The notes beneath the pieces were generated by a model that saw nothing but the letters and a program-made list of their open reading frames with translations, was not told where the DNA came from and ran no database searches. Below are positions 1 through 6,682 of a stretch of DNA of 11,666 nt, in pieces; within the stretch, counting starts at the first letter, position 1, and the number at the start of each line of letters is the position of its first letter. This DNA is from an uncultured Collinsella sp. (GTDB lineage: Bacteria; Actinomycetota; Coriobacteriia; Coriobacteriales; Coriobacteriaceae), in contig CAUDCB010000054.1 of the NCBI GenBank assembly GCA_958447915.1, forward strand, positions 1 through 11,666. The letters are read 5' to 3'. The position numbers were made by a program, and so were the translations under genes.

Positions 1-1608
1 ATACAGGCCGTTGTGGTTCTTGGTATCGGAAATGGTCAGCGCAACGCCATCGGCGGAAAGCTCGCCGGCGTCGCCCTGCTGGCCGCCCATCTCGGCGTAG
101 AACGGGGTGCGGTCGAGCACGACCTCGACGTCCTCGCCCGCAGCGACGGACTCGACGGACTCGCCGTTGCGCACGATGGCGACAACCTTGGCGCCATCGA
201 TGACGTCGTTGTCATAGCCGTCGAACTCGGTCGCGGCAACCTTGTCGGAAAGCTCGACCCACACGTCGTTGAAGCTGCCCCAGGCATCGCCCTTGGCGTT
301 GGCGCGGGCACGGGCCTTCTGGTCCTCCATGCAAGCGGTAAAGCCATCCATGTCGACGTCGTGACCGGCGGTGCCGGCGATCTCGACAGTCAGGTCAATG
401 GGGAAACCAAAGGTGTCGTGAAGCTTAAAGGCAACATCGCCCGGAAGGACAGCGCCGTCGGCGAGCGCGGCCAGGGCCTCGTCCAGGTAAACGCGGCCGT
501 TGTCGAGCGTCGTTGAGAAACGCTCCTCCTCGGAGGCGACGATGCCCTTAACGAGCGCGACGTTCTTGAGCAGCTCGGGATAAGCCTCGCCCATCTGAGC
601 GTTGACCTCGTCGATAAACTTGGTCAGGAAGGCGCCCTCGATGCCCAGCAGACGACCGTGGAACACGGCACGACGGAGCAGGCGGCGCAGGACGTACTCG
701 CGGCCCTCGTTACCGGGCAGGATGCCGTCCGAGATCATAAAGTCGACGGCACGGGAGTGGTCGGCGATGATGCGCAGGGAGCGGCTGGCGCCGGAGTAAT
801 CGTCGGCGTCATAGGTCTTGCCGCTGATCTCCTCGCCGAGTTTGATGAGGTGCTGCATCAGATCGCCGTCGTAGTTAGCGGTCTTGTGCTGCATGATGGC
901 GGCCATGCGCTCCAGACCCATGCCCGTATCGAGGTTGCGGTGCGGCAGCTCCGGCATGGAGCCGTCCTCCTGGCGGTCGTACTGGGTAAACACGAGGTTC
1001 CAGAACTCAAGGAAGCGGTCGCAGTCGCAGCCAGGCTTGCAGTCGGGGCTGCCGCAACCGACCTCCTCGCCCATGTCAAAGTAGATCTCGGAGCACGGAC
1101 CGCAGGGGCCGGTGGGGCCAGCGGCCCAGAAGTTGTCGTCCTCGCCCAGGCGGGAGATGTGATCTTCGGCAACGCCCAGAGAGCGCCACACGTCGTGGGT
1201 CTCGTCGTCCTCGGTAAAGACGGTAAAGTACAGGCGGTCGAGCGGAAGCTTGAACTCCTTGGTGATGAGCTCAAAGGCCCAAGCGCAGGCCTGCTGCTTG
1301 GAGACGCCGCCAAAGGAAAAGTCGCCGAGCATCTCAAAGAAGGACAGGTGACGGCCGTCCTCGCCGATGCAGTCGATGTCGTTGGTGCGAACGCACTTCT
1401 GACAGGAGATCGCGCCGATCTCCTTCATGGTCTTCTTACCCTGGTAGTACTCCTTAAACTGGTTCATGCCGGCGTTGGCAAGCAGCAGCGAAGGATCGTC
1501 GGGGACGAGGGACGAAGAAGGATAGAGCTTAAGACCGCGCTCCTCAAAGAAGTTGAGGAACTTGGAGCGGATCTCGGCCGTAGTCATTGACGGGTAGTCA
1601 GCACTCAT
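1..1608 (-). CDS. alaS: alanyl-tRNA synthetase, N-terminal 536 residues (runs off the left edge)
   Basis: This gene encodes the class II synthetase that charges tRNA-Ala with alanine in the cytoplasm. Visible in the protein are the motif 2 region (CVRT at 72-75, RH at 86-87, FFEMLGDFSFG at 90-100), the GPTGPCGPCSEI signature at about 164-175, a Cys-rich stretch ending CDCDRFLEFWNLVF (about 185-207) and motif 3 (DTGMGLER, 227-234). The tRNA-recognition helices follow. TPFYAEMGGQQGDAG (501-515) marks entry into the beta-barrel preceding the editing domain. The family is about 870-900 residues long, so the editing HxxxH site and the C-Ala domain lie outside the window. The start at 1608 is supported by GAGGAG nine bases upstream (1618-1623). 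The gene appears to be transcribed from its own promoter just downstream of a minus-strand terminator. No T-box leader fits in the roughly 70 bases available. The identification is certain; the gene is cut by the window edge, not broken. Confidence 0.98.
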   Translation of the reverse strand, partial: MSADYPSMTTAEIRSKFLNFFEERGLKLYPSSSLVPDDPSLLLANAGMNQFKEYYQGKKTMKEIGAISCQKCVRTNDIDCIGEDGRHLSFFEMLGDFSFGGVSKQQACAWAFELITKEFKLPLDRLYFTVFTEDDETHDVWRSLGVAEDHISRLGEDDNFWAAGPTGPCGPCSEIYFDMGEEVGCGSPDCKPGCDCDRFLEFWNLVFTQYDRQEDGSMPELPHRNLDTGMGLERMAAIMQHKTANYDGDLMQHLIKLGEEISGKTYDADDYSGASRSLRIIADHSRAVDFMISDGILPGNEGREYVLRRLLRRAVFHGRLLGIEGAFLTKFIDEVNAQMGEAYPELLKNVALVKGIVASEEERFSTTLDNGRVYLDEALAALADGAVLPGDVAFKLHDTFGFPIDLTVEIAGTAGHDVDMDGFTACMEDQKARARANAKGDAWGSFNDVWVELSDKVAATEFDGYDNDVIDGAKVVAIVRNGESVESVAAGEDVEVVLDRTPFYAEMGGQQGDAGELSADGVALTISDTKNHNGLY

Positions 1609-1654
1609 AGAGGGAATCTCCTCGGTTTCACATCGAAACAGTTCAAACGTAACG

Positions 1655-1682
1655 ATATTACCATCCCACCGCGCCTGTGCAA
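1655..1682 (-). promoter_or_regulatory. probable alaS promoter with an extended -10 element
   Basis: On the minus strand TGG-TAATAT (extended -10, hexamer 1655-1660) lies 16 bases after TTGCAC (1677-1682), a 3-of-6 match to a -35 box. Transcription would start near 1648, giving a leader of about 40 bases that contains the alaS ribosome-binding site. The -35 box overlaps the T-run of the terminator at 1681-1710. The assignment rests on pattern matching only. Confidence 0.45.
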
Positions 1683-1710
1683 AAAAGAGGGCCGCCAAAC
1701 AGCGACCCTC
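1681..1710 (-). terminator. Rho-independent terminator on the minus strand, upstream of alaS
   Basis: The minus strand can form a hairpin from GAGGG/CCCTC (1687-1691 with 1706-1710), a one-base mismatch, then three further G-C pairs closing a six-base loop. It is followed directly by six T residues (complement of 1681-1686). The plus-strand side has no T-run, so it works for minus-strand transcripts only. It stops transcription arriving from the sigma factor/permease operon before alaS. It lies about 340 bases past the permease stop codon, beyond the small plus-strand gene. Confidence 0.75.
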
Positions 1711-1747
1711 CAGCGAAAGTGCACGTTATTTAGGTCTGTCAAATACT

Positions 1748-1773
1748 TTGAAAAAAAATGATTTTGGTAAAAT
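1748..1773 (+). promoter_or_regulatory. probable promoter of the small membrane protein gene
   Basis: TTGAAA (1748-1753) precedes TGG-TAAAAT, an extended -10 with its hexamer at 1768-1773. The 14-base spacer is short, but an extended -10 tolerates a poor -35. A start near 1780 would give a leader of about 26 bases before the ATG at 1806. The promoter overlaps an earlier in-frame ATG at 1758, which argues against that upstream start. Confidence 0.45.
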
Positions 1774-1794
1774 TTCATATAAGAATCGTCCGGA

Positions 1795-1799
1795 AGGAG
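1795..1799 (+). promoter_or_regulatory. ribosome-binding site that fixes the start at 1806
   Basis: AGGAG lies six bases before the ATG at 1806. The in-frame ATG at 1758 has only an A-rich tract upstream, so 1806 is the better start. Confidence 0.7.
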
Positions 1800-1805
1800 C
1801 GATCG

Positions 1806-2045
1806 ATGAATAGCAAACGGTTTGTCGTGAATGCACTAACCTCAGTAGCCCTTTTAGCAATCTTCGCTTACTCGAGCTGGTATGTGAACCAGCCGAGATT
1901 TGGCTGCGCATTGTACGCAGTAACATCTGGCGATAAAGCGTATTACACCCTAAGCGCAATTGACACCATCTTTTTCTATGTGGCTGGCCCCTTATCAATC
2001 GCTTTGATCGCGTTTATTGTTATTTACAACATCAAGAAACGCTAA
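1806..2045 (+). CDS. small two-helix membrane protein of unknown function
   Basis: I do not recognise this 79-residue protein. It has two hydrophobic segments, about residues 6-27 and 52-74. K4-R5 before the first and the terminal KKR after the second suggest both ends lie in the cytoplasm. A polar loop of about 25 residues with one Cys (34) would face outside. It is the only plus-strand gene here. It is about 44% GC by direct count (105 of 240), clearly lower than its neighbours, and uses A/T-ending codons freely. A good ribosome-binding site and a likely extended -10 promoter support it as a real gene. It converges on the permease gene, with only six bases between the two stop codons and no terminator between them. 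Possible roles include a small toxin-like or stress membrane protein, but nothing in the sequence decides this. Confidence 0.7.
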   Translation: MNSKRFVVNALTSVALLAIFAYSSWYVNQPRFGCALYAVTSGDKAYYTLSAIDTIFFYVAGPLSIALIAFIVIYNIKKR

Positions 2046-2051
2046 CAGGGC

Positions 2052-3464
2052 CTATTTGGAATCCGAATCGTCCATGGAGCCGTCGATGCCGGTTTTGGTG
2101 TCGTCGTCAGAGCTTGTGTCGTCGTCCTTGGCAAAGGGGTTCTTAAAGAAACCCGTCGCGTCGGGCTGCAGGCCTGAGAGCTTAATCCAGGGATTATCGA
2201 GCTCGGGCTTGGGCATTGCCTGGGCCTCGGGAGCGGTCTCGTTGCCGATGAGTTCGGACTCGTAGATGAACGTATCGTCGCCAAGCGCGTCGTAGGCGGC
2301 AACTGGGTTACCCTCGGTATCGCGATACGGAGTGCCCTTAAACACGGCGCCGTCGTATGCCACGAGCTGACGGCCGGTCTCGTTCTCAAAGTAGTAGACG
2401 AAGATGCCCTTGAGGGCCGCGCACAGCGGAATGGCGATAACCATGCCGATGGGACCCATGAGTGCCGAACCGATAACGAGAGCCGTCAGGCTCATAACGG
2501 GATGCACCTGCACCGAGCTCTGCATGACCTTAGGCGAAATGACATTATCGGTGACGTTTTGAGCCACCATGGTCACGACAAGCGTCCACAACGCCAGCAT
2601 GGGGCTGAACATAAAGCCGAGCACCGTGGCGATCGCCGCACTCACCCAGGGACCGACAACCGGAACCAGGTGCATAATGCCGGTAAAGATAGCCATGAGT
2701 GCTGCATACGGATGGCCGATGATCGTAAAACCAATAAAGGCAAGAAAACCGCCACAGATCGATGTGATGACCATGCCACGCATGTAGCCGCCGACCGAAC
2801 GCGAAAGGATGGCCACCATAAAGCGGTACGAGGTCTCCTTTTCCTGCCCGATGATGGTGCAGACCTCGTGGTGCATGCGGGGATAATCGCAGGCAAGCCA
2901 GTAGGCAAGCACCAGACCCAGGAAGATGACGAACAGCTGCGAGGCCGTGTTGGTAATGAGCGGAAACACACCGCGGCCGAGCTCAGCAGCGATTTGCGAG
3001 ACGTACTTGGACGCTACGGTAACCAACGAAGAAAGATTGTCGTCCAGATACTCCTTGAGCGGCGTGTTGTTGAGCGTCTTAGCGTGCGAGAGCATCTCGT
3101 TGAGATCGCCACCCGCAACACGAAGCTGCTCGGGCAGGCGGCTCAGGACTTCCATGATTTGACCGAGCAAAATAGGCGATAGGATGCAGACGACGCCGAC
3201 GAGCACGGCAACAACCACAATGAGTGCGATGAGCGAACCGAGGCCACGTCCGACACCGTGATGCTCGAGCCAGTTGGTGATCGGAGACATCACAAAAGCG
3301 ATGATGGAACCGACAGCGAGAAACTCGATGACCGGTGCCAGGATGCCCATAAGGTTAAAGATTACGGCAGCGATGACAATGCAGCCGACGACGCCCCAAA
3401 TACGCAGCGTCAGAATGCGGGTATCGCGAAGCGTGCGGTCGATTTGTTGGGGGTGCTCACTCAT
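2052..3464 (-). CDS. AI-2E family transporter (YdiK/TqsA-like permease) with an acidic C-terminal tail
   Basis: This is a polytopic inner-membrane protein of 470 residues in the AI-2E exporter family (Pfam AI-2E_transport). Members include the autoinducer-2 exporter TqsA and sodium/proton antiporters, so the substrate cannot be named. Paired hydrophobic segments occupy about 22-60 and 76-103. A loop with coiled-coil character follows (about 105-165), then further membrane segments from about 168 to 357. Family signatures are GGYMRGM (225-231), PVVGP (268-272), NVISPKVM (307-314), HPVMSL (321-326) and GPIGMVIAIPL (337-347). Residues from about 360 to 470 form a long soluble tail ending in Asp/Ser clusters, unlike the short tails of typical members of about 350-370 residues. 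The start overlaps the sigma factor stop codon in an ATGA junction, so translation is probably coupled. Its place as last gene of the sigma operon suggests an envelope or stress role, which is inference. Confidence 0.92.
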   Translation of the reverse strand: MSEHPQQIDRTLRDTRILTLRIWGVVGCIVIAAVIFNLMGILAPVIEFLAVGSIIAFVMSPITNWLEHHGVGRGLGSLIALIVVVAVLVGVVCILSPILLGQIMEVLSRLPEQLRVAGGDLNEMLSHAKTLNNTPLKEYLDDNLSSLVTVASKYVSQIAAELGRGVFPLITNTASQLFVIFLGLVLAYWLACDYPRMHHEVCTIIGQEKETSYRFMVAILSRSVGGYMRGMVITSICGGFLAFIGFTIIGHPYAALMAIFTGIMHLVPVVGPWVSAAIATVLGFMFSPMLALWTLVVTMVAQNVTDNVISPKVMQSSVQVHPVMSLTALVIGSALMGPIGMVIAIPLCAALKGIFVYYFENETGRQLVAYDGAVFKGTPYRDTEGNPVAAYDALGDDTFIYESELIGNETAPEAQAMPKPELDNPWIKLSGLQPDATGFFKNPFAKDDDTSSDDDTKTGIDGSMDDSDSK

Positions 3465-4252
3465 GAACGAATCATCACTCCGTCGGGGTCAATCTTATCT
3501 TGAATCTTCTTAAGCGTGCGGCGCAGCAGACGCGAAACCTGCACCTGCGAGATGCCCAGCTTCTTGGCAATCTCGATCTGGGTCATGCCCTTCACAAAAC
3601 GCAGCTCGATAACCTCGCGCTCGCGAGGCGAGAAATCGCGGATGGCTTCCTCGATTACCAGACGGTCATCGGTAAAGTCGAGCTCGTTGTCGTCGTCGGC
3701 ATAGCGATCGAGAATCGAGGGAGCATCGTCGGAGTCGGACGCGCCGGGAGCCTCGATGGGCACCGAGGTATAGGCCGAGGACGACTCCATGGCTTCGAGC
3801 ACCTCGTCGACGGTCACGTCCAGGTATTCGGCGATTTCCTCAACCTTGGGCGAACGCTGCAGCTCGTTGGTGAGCTTGTCGGTGGCCTGGTTAACCTTGG
3901 CAGAGAGCTCCTGCAGACGACGCGGCACGCGCACACTCCAGCCCTTGTCGCGGAAGTGGCGCTTAATCTCGCCCAAGATAGTGGGCGTGGCAAACGTCGT
4001 GAACTCTAGTCCGCGTTCAGGGTCAAAGCGGTCGATAGCCTTGAGCAAGCCCAAGTACCCGACCTGCAAAAGGTCATCGAGCGGCTCGCCGCGGTTCTTG
4101 AATTTGTTGGCAAGAAACCTTACCAGGTTCATATGGGACATGACGAGCTGCTCGCGGGCATCCGGATCACCGGTCTCCTTATAACGACGAAACAGCTCGC
4201 GGGTTTTCTCCTTGTCCCAAGCGGTCTTGCCGCTCCGGGAGCGTTCGGTCAT
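3461..4252 (-). CDS. sigB: RNA polymerase sigma factor, SigB/SigF/SigG family
   Basis: This is a 263-residue alternative sigma-70 family factor of the general-stress/sporulation group; the symbol denotes the family, not proven orthology. Region 2 covers about 36-107 and contains the core-binding and -10 recognition stretch DLLQVGYLGLLKAIDRFDP (60-78) and FTTFATPTILGEIKRHFRD (84-102). Region 3 follows with VRVPRRLQEL (107-116). A variable acidic linker occupies about 165-195. Region 4 (about 197-252) holds the helix-turn-helix MTQIEIAKKLGISQVQVSRLLRR at about 223-245. Region 1 is absent, as usual for this group. The ATG at 4252 lies one base past the stop codon of the RsbW-like gene and has only a weak GGCGG upstream, so translation probably depends on coupling. 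The adjacent RsbW-like gene is the classical anti-sigma position. No endospore genes are seen, so a stress role is more likely than sporulation. Confidence 0.95.
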   Translation of the reverse strand: MTERSRSGKTAWDKEKTRELFRRYKETGDPDAREQLVMSHMNLVRFLANKFKNRGEPLDDLLQVGYLGLLKAIDRFDPERGLEFTTFATPTILGEIKRHFRDKGWSVRVPRRLQELSAKVNQATDKLTNELQRSPKVEEIAEYLDVTVDEVLEAMESSSAYTSVPIEAPGASDSDDAPSILDRYADDDNELDFTDDRLVIEEAIRDFSPREREVIELRFVKGMTQIEIAKKLGISQVQVSRLLRRTLKKIQDKIDPDGVMIRS

Positions 4253-4253
4253 A

Positions 4254-4631
4254 TTAGATATCCGCCTTGAGGTCGATGGAAAGCGTTAGGGGCGCTGTAG
4301 TCTTTTCGTAGGAGTCGCACACACTCGCCAAAATGAGCTCGGCATACACGGCAGCCTGGTCATCCTCATCGACAGTCGCCTGGTCGCCAAAGATAAAGGT
4401 CATGCCGACGTGAGATTCGTCCACATCGAAATTGATCGTGATGTCGTCGCAGTCGACCGCGGTGCACCCAAAGATGAAGGCTTCCTCGGCAGCCATGCGG
4501 ATATCCTCGATGCGATCGACGGACATAGAGCACAGGGCGCCGACGTTGGCGGCCGTCATGCGCACCAAGCGCGCGAGACGCGGATCACCGGCAACGCTCA
4601 GCGTGATGGGGCAGGTTGCTTCGCTACTCAT
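4254..4631 (-). CDS. RsbW/SpoIIAB-like anti-sigma factor with a degenerate ATP-binding site
   Basis: This 125-residue protein has the size, helix-strand pattern and location of RsbW anti-sigma kinases, which bind the sigma factor and are released when they engage RsbV. The region RIEDIRMAAEEAFIFG (40-55) aligns with the RsbW N-box, which normally reads like SEACTNA. Here Phe54 replaces the Asn that coordinates Mg-ATP. The G1 box (DxG) reads DQA at 83-85, and no glycine-rich lid is seen around 94-106. Family membership is therefore moderately sure and kinase activity doubtful. The start at 4631 is chosen because GAGGAG lies seven bases upstream (4639-4644) and the N-terminus then matches family length; longer in-frame starts would extend deep into the previous gene. 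It overlaps that gene by 8 nt and ends one base before the sigma gene, so the three are almost certainly co-translated. Confidence 0.75.
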   Translation of the reverse strand: MSSEATCPITLSVAGDPRLARLVRMTAANVGALCSMSVDRIEDIRMAAEEAFIFGCTAVDCDDITINFDVDESHVGMTFIFGDQATVDEDDQAAVYAELILASVCDSYEKTTAPLTLSIDLKADI

Positions 4632-5211
4632 CGCAGGACTCCTCGGAGGTCTCGGCAGGCGTATAGGTGTAATACTGAGCAGGCTTAGCAGCGGGCTTCT
4701 GAGCATCATCGTCGTCAGCAGCGGCATCGTCATCGCCAATCAGAACGCGCTCGGTAGGCTGCTCGGCCTCGGCGGCGGCAGCGGCGAGCTTGCGATCGGA
4801 GTCGGCTGCAGGAGCCTTCACCTTATTGAAGAGCTTCTGCACGGCGCCAGCAGCAGAATCAGTCACGCTCGAGACAGCATTGCTGGCCTCGGCCACGCTG
4901 CCCGTGACCTCGGAGATGTCGCGAACGACCGCCTCAACCTCAACGAGGTTAGACGTCAGAGCATCAACGGCAGTCTTGCTCGACTTGAGGAGCGGCTCAA
5001 CCTGTGCCAGCGCGGGGGTGAGCTCATCGACAGCGCCATCGAGCTTTGCCACCACGGGCTGTGCCTCGGCGAGCGTATTATTGAGGTCGCTCACCGTCTT
5101 GTCGAGCGAGTCGACGACGGTGCGGGTCTTGCGCAGCGTGAGCGCGAGCTCGACAACAGCCCACACGCCGGCAACGGCGAGCACCAGCAGGGCGATTTGA
5201 ATGGGACTCAT
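4624..5211 (-). CDS. membrane-anchored coiled-coil protein, DUF948-like
   Basis: The 195-residue product begins with one hydrophobic segment (about 4-26). A long heptad-like region rich in Val, Leu, Ala and Ser follows (about 30-128), with recurring V.L...V spacing typical of DUF948/YtxG-type proteins. The tail (about 132-195) is low-complexity, with an Ala-rich tract, an Asp run (about 160-169) and a Tyr/Thr-rich end. The N-terminus is probably anchored in the inner membrane with the rest exposed to the cytoplasm; there is no cleavable signal. In Bacillus, YtxG-type proteins belong to the SigB general stress regulon, which fits its place as first gene of this anti-sigma/sigma operon. The start at 5211 has a strong GGGAGG five bases upstream (5217-5222). 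Its stop codon lies inside the next gene. The biochemical role is unknown. Family assignment rests on architecture rather than on a catalytic motif. Confidence 0.8.
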   Translation of the reverse strand: MSPIQIALLVLAVAGVWAVVELALTLRKTRTVVDSLDKTVSDLNNTLAEAQPVVAKLDGAVDELTPALAQVEPLLKSSKTAVDALTSNLVEVEAVVRDISEVTGSVAEASNAVSSVTDSAAGAVQKLFNKVKAPAADSDRKLAAAAAEAEQPTERVLIGDDDAAADDDDAQKPAAKPAQYYTYTPAETSEESCDE

Positions 5212-5252
5212 ACAAGCCTCCCGAAGGAATCGAAATACAGACGTTTTTCATG

Positions 5253-5283
5253 GTACCCCAAAGAAGGGCAAAGATACCCAAAG
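5253..5283 (-). promoter_or_regulatory. candidate control region of the sigma factor operon
   Basis: The 95-base gap before the DUF948-like gene holds two minus-strand motifs resembling the -10 of SigB-type promoters: GGGTAT (5274-5279) and GGGTAC (5253-5258). No matching GTTT-type -35 is found at the usual 12-15 base distance from either. The same stretch carries three CAAAG copies (plus strand, 5259, 5269 and 5279) spaced exactly ten bases apart. The downstream GGGAGG (5217-5222) is the ribosome-binding site. Its role as promoter or operator is a guess from pattern. Confidence 0.3.
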
Positions 5284-5306
5284 GGAATGCGCGAGGCGCC
5301 AATGGC

Positions 5307-6671
5307 CTACTTGGGAGCGTTGCCGCTACGGTCGCGCTCGCTTTGCTCCACACGCCACTCTTCCCAACCGCGGCCGGCAGGCTGCCAGAACGCGCCGCGC
5401 TCCAACCCCTCGGGCAAATAGCGCTGATCGACCCAGCCTTCGGGATAATCGTGCGGGTACTTGTATACACCGTACTCGTCGCTGCCGGGACGGTGACGAT
5501 CGCGCAGGTAGCTGGGCACCTCGCGAAGACCACTGCTGTGGATATCGGCCAGCGCCGCATCGATCGAGGCCTCACACGCGTTGGACTTAGGCGCCAGGCA
5601 CACATAGAGCGCAGCCTGAGCCAGGTTGATGCGACACTCGGGATAGCCAATGACCTCGGCAGATTTAAATGCGGCATGTGCCACCAAAAGCGCCTGCGGG
5701 TCGGCGTTGCCAACATCCTCGGAAGCCTGAATCATAATGCGGCGAGCGATAAACTTGGGATCCTCCCCCGCATCGATCATGCGCGCAAGCCAATAGATCG
5801 TGGCATCGGGGTCGCTGCCGCGCATAGATTTAATAAACGCACTGATAATGTCGTAGTGCATGTCACCGTTTTTGTCATACGAAAACCCACGACGTGGATT
5901 GGCGATCTTCACGTCATCCACGGTAATGGGATAGCGTTCCCCGGCCGCCGGCGCTGGCGTTCCCTCGGTATCGGGACGCGTAACGGCAATCTCACTCGCA
6001 AGCTCGAGCGTCGTGAGCGCCGAGCGCGCATCACCCGCGGCCAGCGTGCAAATGGTCTTGACTGTATCCTCATCGGCCGAGAACTTACCGTTTAAACCCT
6101 GCGGCGCCTCGAGCGCACGCTCAATGAGCATGGCGATATCCTCGTCCTTCAGGTGCTCAAGCTCTACCACACGCCCACGCGAGAGCAATGCCGAGTTGAC
6201 CTCAAAGTACGGGTTTTCCGTCGTGGCGCCAATCATAATGACGGTGCGGTTCTCAACCGCATGCAGTAAGGCATCCTGCTGCGACTTAGAGAAACGATGG
6301 ACCTCATCGATAAACAGAATGGTGCGGCGGTCGTAGGTGTTCAGACGGGTCTTAGCCTCATCGATTACGCGGCGCAGGTCCTTCACAGTGCCCGTCACGG
6401 CGCTGACCTCGACAAACTCGCTCTTGGTATGGTTGGCGATAATGTGGGCCAGCGTCGTCTTGCCCGTGCCAGCCGGGCCGTACAGAATCACGCTCGACAG
6501 CACGTCATGCTCAATCGCGGCGCGCAGCCACGAGCCCTTACCGACGGCCTTTTGCTGGCCCACATACTCGTCGAGCGAATTGGGGCGCATACGCACCGCA
6601 AGCGGCGCATTTTTAAAGGAGCGCTCGCGCGTCGAAGCAGAAAAAAGGTCGTCCATAGCCATCCCGTGCAT
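5307..6671 (-). CDS. rarA: replication-associated recombination protein A (MgsA/RarA, Mgs1/WRNIP1 family AAA+ ATPase)
   Basis: This clamp-loader-like AAA+ ATPase acts at stalled or gapped replication forks. Numbered from the ATG at 6671 it has the family entry AVRMRPNSLDEYVGQ (25-39), Walker A GPAGTGKT (65-72), Walker B ILFIDEVHRF (118-127), sensor 1 GATTENP (148-154) and an Arg finger in ALLSR (161-165). The C-terminal tetramerisation and MgsA domains follow, including EDVGNADPQAL and the near-terminal YLPEGLERGAFWQP. Length (454) is normal. The start is uncertain: ATGs at 6671, 6662 and 6656 are in frame and none has a clear Shine-Dalgarno. The one at 6656, giving MDDLF, has GGGATGG just upstream and resembles family N-termini, so the true protein may be 449 residues. 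It follows the dNTPase gene by about 45 bases, a sensible replication-stress pairing. Confidence 0.96.
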   Translation of the reverse strand: MHGMAMDDLFSASTRERSFKNAPLAVRMRPNSLDEYVGQQKAVGKGSWLRAAIEHDVLSSVILYGPAGTGKTTLAHIIANHTKSEFVEVSAVTGTVKDLRRVIDEAKTRLNTYDRRTILFIDEVHRFSKSQQDALLHAVENRTVIMIGATTENPYFEVNSALLSRGRVVELEHLKDEDIAMLIERALEAPQGLNGKFSADEDTVKTICTLAAGDARSALTTLELASEIAVTRPDTEGTPAPAAGERYPITVDDVKIANPRRGFSYDKNGDMHYDIISAFIKSMRGSDPDATIYWLARMIDAGEDPKFIARRIMIQASEDVGNADPQALLVAHAAFKSAEVIGYPECRINLAQAALYVCLAPKSNACEASIDAALADIHSSGLREVPSYLRDRHRPGSDEYGVYKYPHDYPEGWVDQRYLPEGLERGAFWQPAGRGWEEWRVEQSERDRSGNAPK

Positions 6672-6682
6672 TAATCAAAATC

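Noticed and set aside
1015..1060. Cys-rich stretch in AlaRS (Cys at about 185, 190, 194, 196) as a novel metal site
   Set aside because: Many bacterial alanyl-tRNA synthetases carry the same CG..C..GCDCDR segment before the LEFWNLVF motif, so it is normal for the family.
658..1590. Long open frame (about 310 codons) on the plus strand across alaS
   Set aside because: It is antisense to clearly conserved synthetase codons, has no ribosome-binding site or family motif, and is typical of shadow frames in GC-rich genes. Similar long frames opposite the glycosyltransferase, dgt and pseudouridine synthase genes were dropped for the same reason.
1611..1680. T-box or other riboswitch leader for alaS
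   Set aside because: The space between the upstream terminator and the start codon is about 70 bases, too short for a T-box, and no T-box consensus was seen.
1758..1805. Longer version of the small membrane protein starting at the ATG at 1758
   Set aside because: That ATG lies within the likely promoter and has no ribosome-binding site, while 1806 has AGGAG at ideal spacing.
5199..5252. Short minus-strand frame starting ATGAAAAACG as a leader peptide for the sigma operon
   Set aside because: It has no ribosome-binding site and runs on out of frame through the DUF948-like gene. It overlaps the true GGGAGG site only by chance.
5212..5300. Hairpin from GGTACC/GATACC in the gap after rarA as a terminator
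   Set aside because: The stem is short and interrupted, and no T-run follows on either strand.
4432..5421. Plus-strand open frame of 329 codons spanning the RsbW-like and DUF948-like genes
   Set aside because: It crosses several well-supported minus-strand genes and their junctions, and its protein is a low-complexity mirror of their codons.
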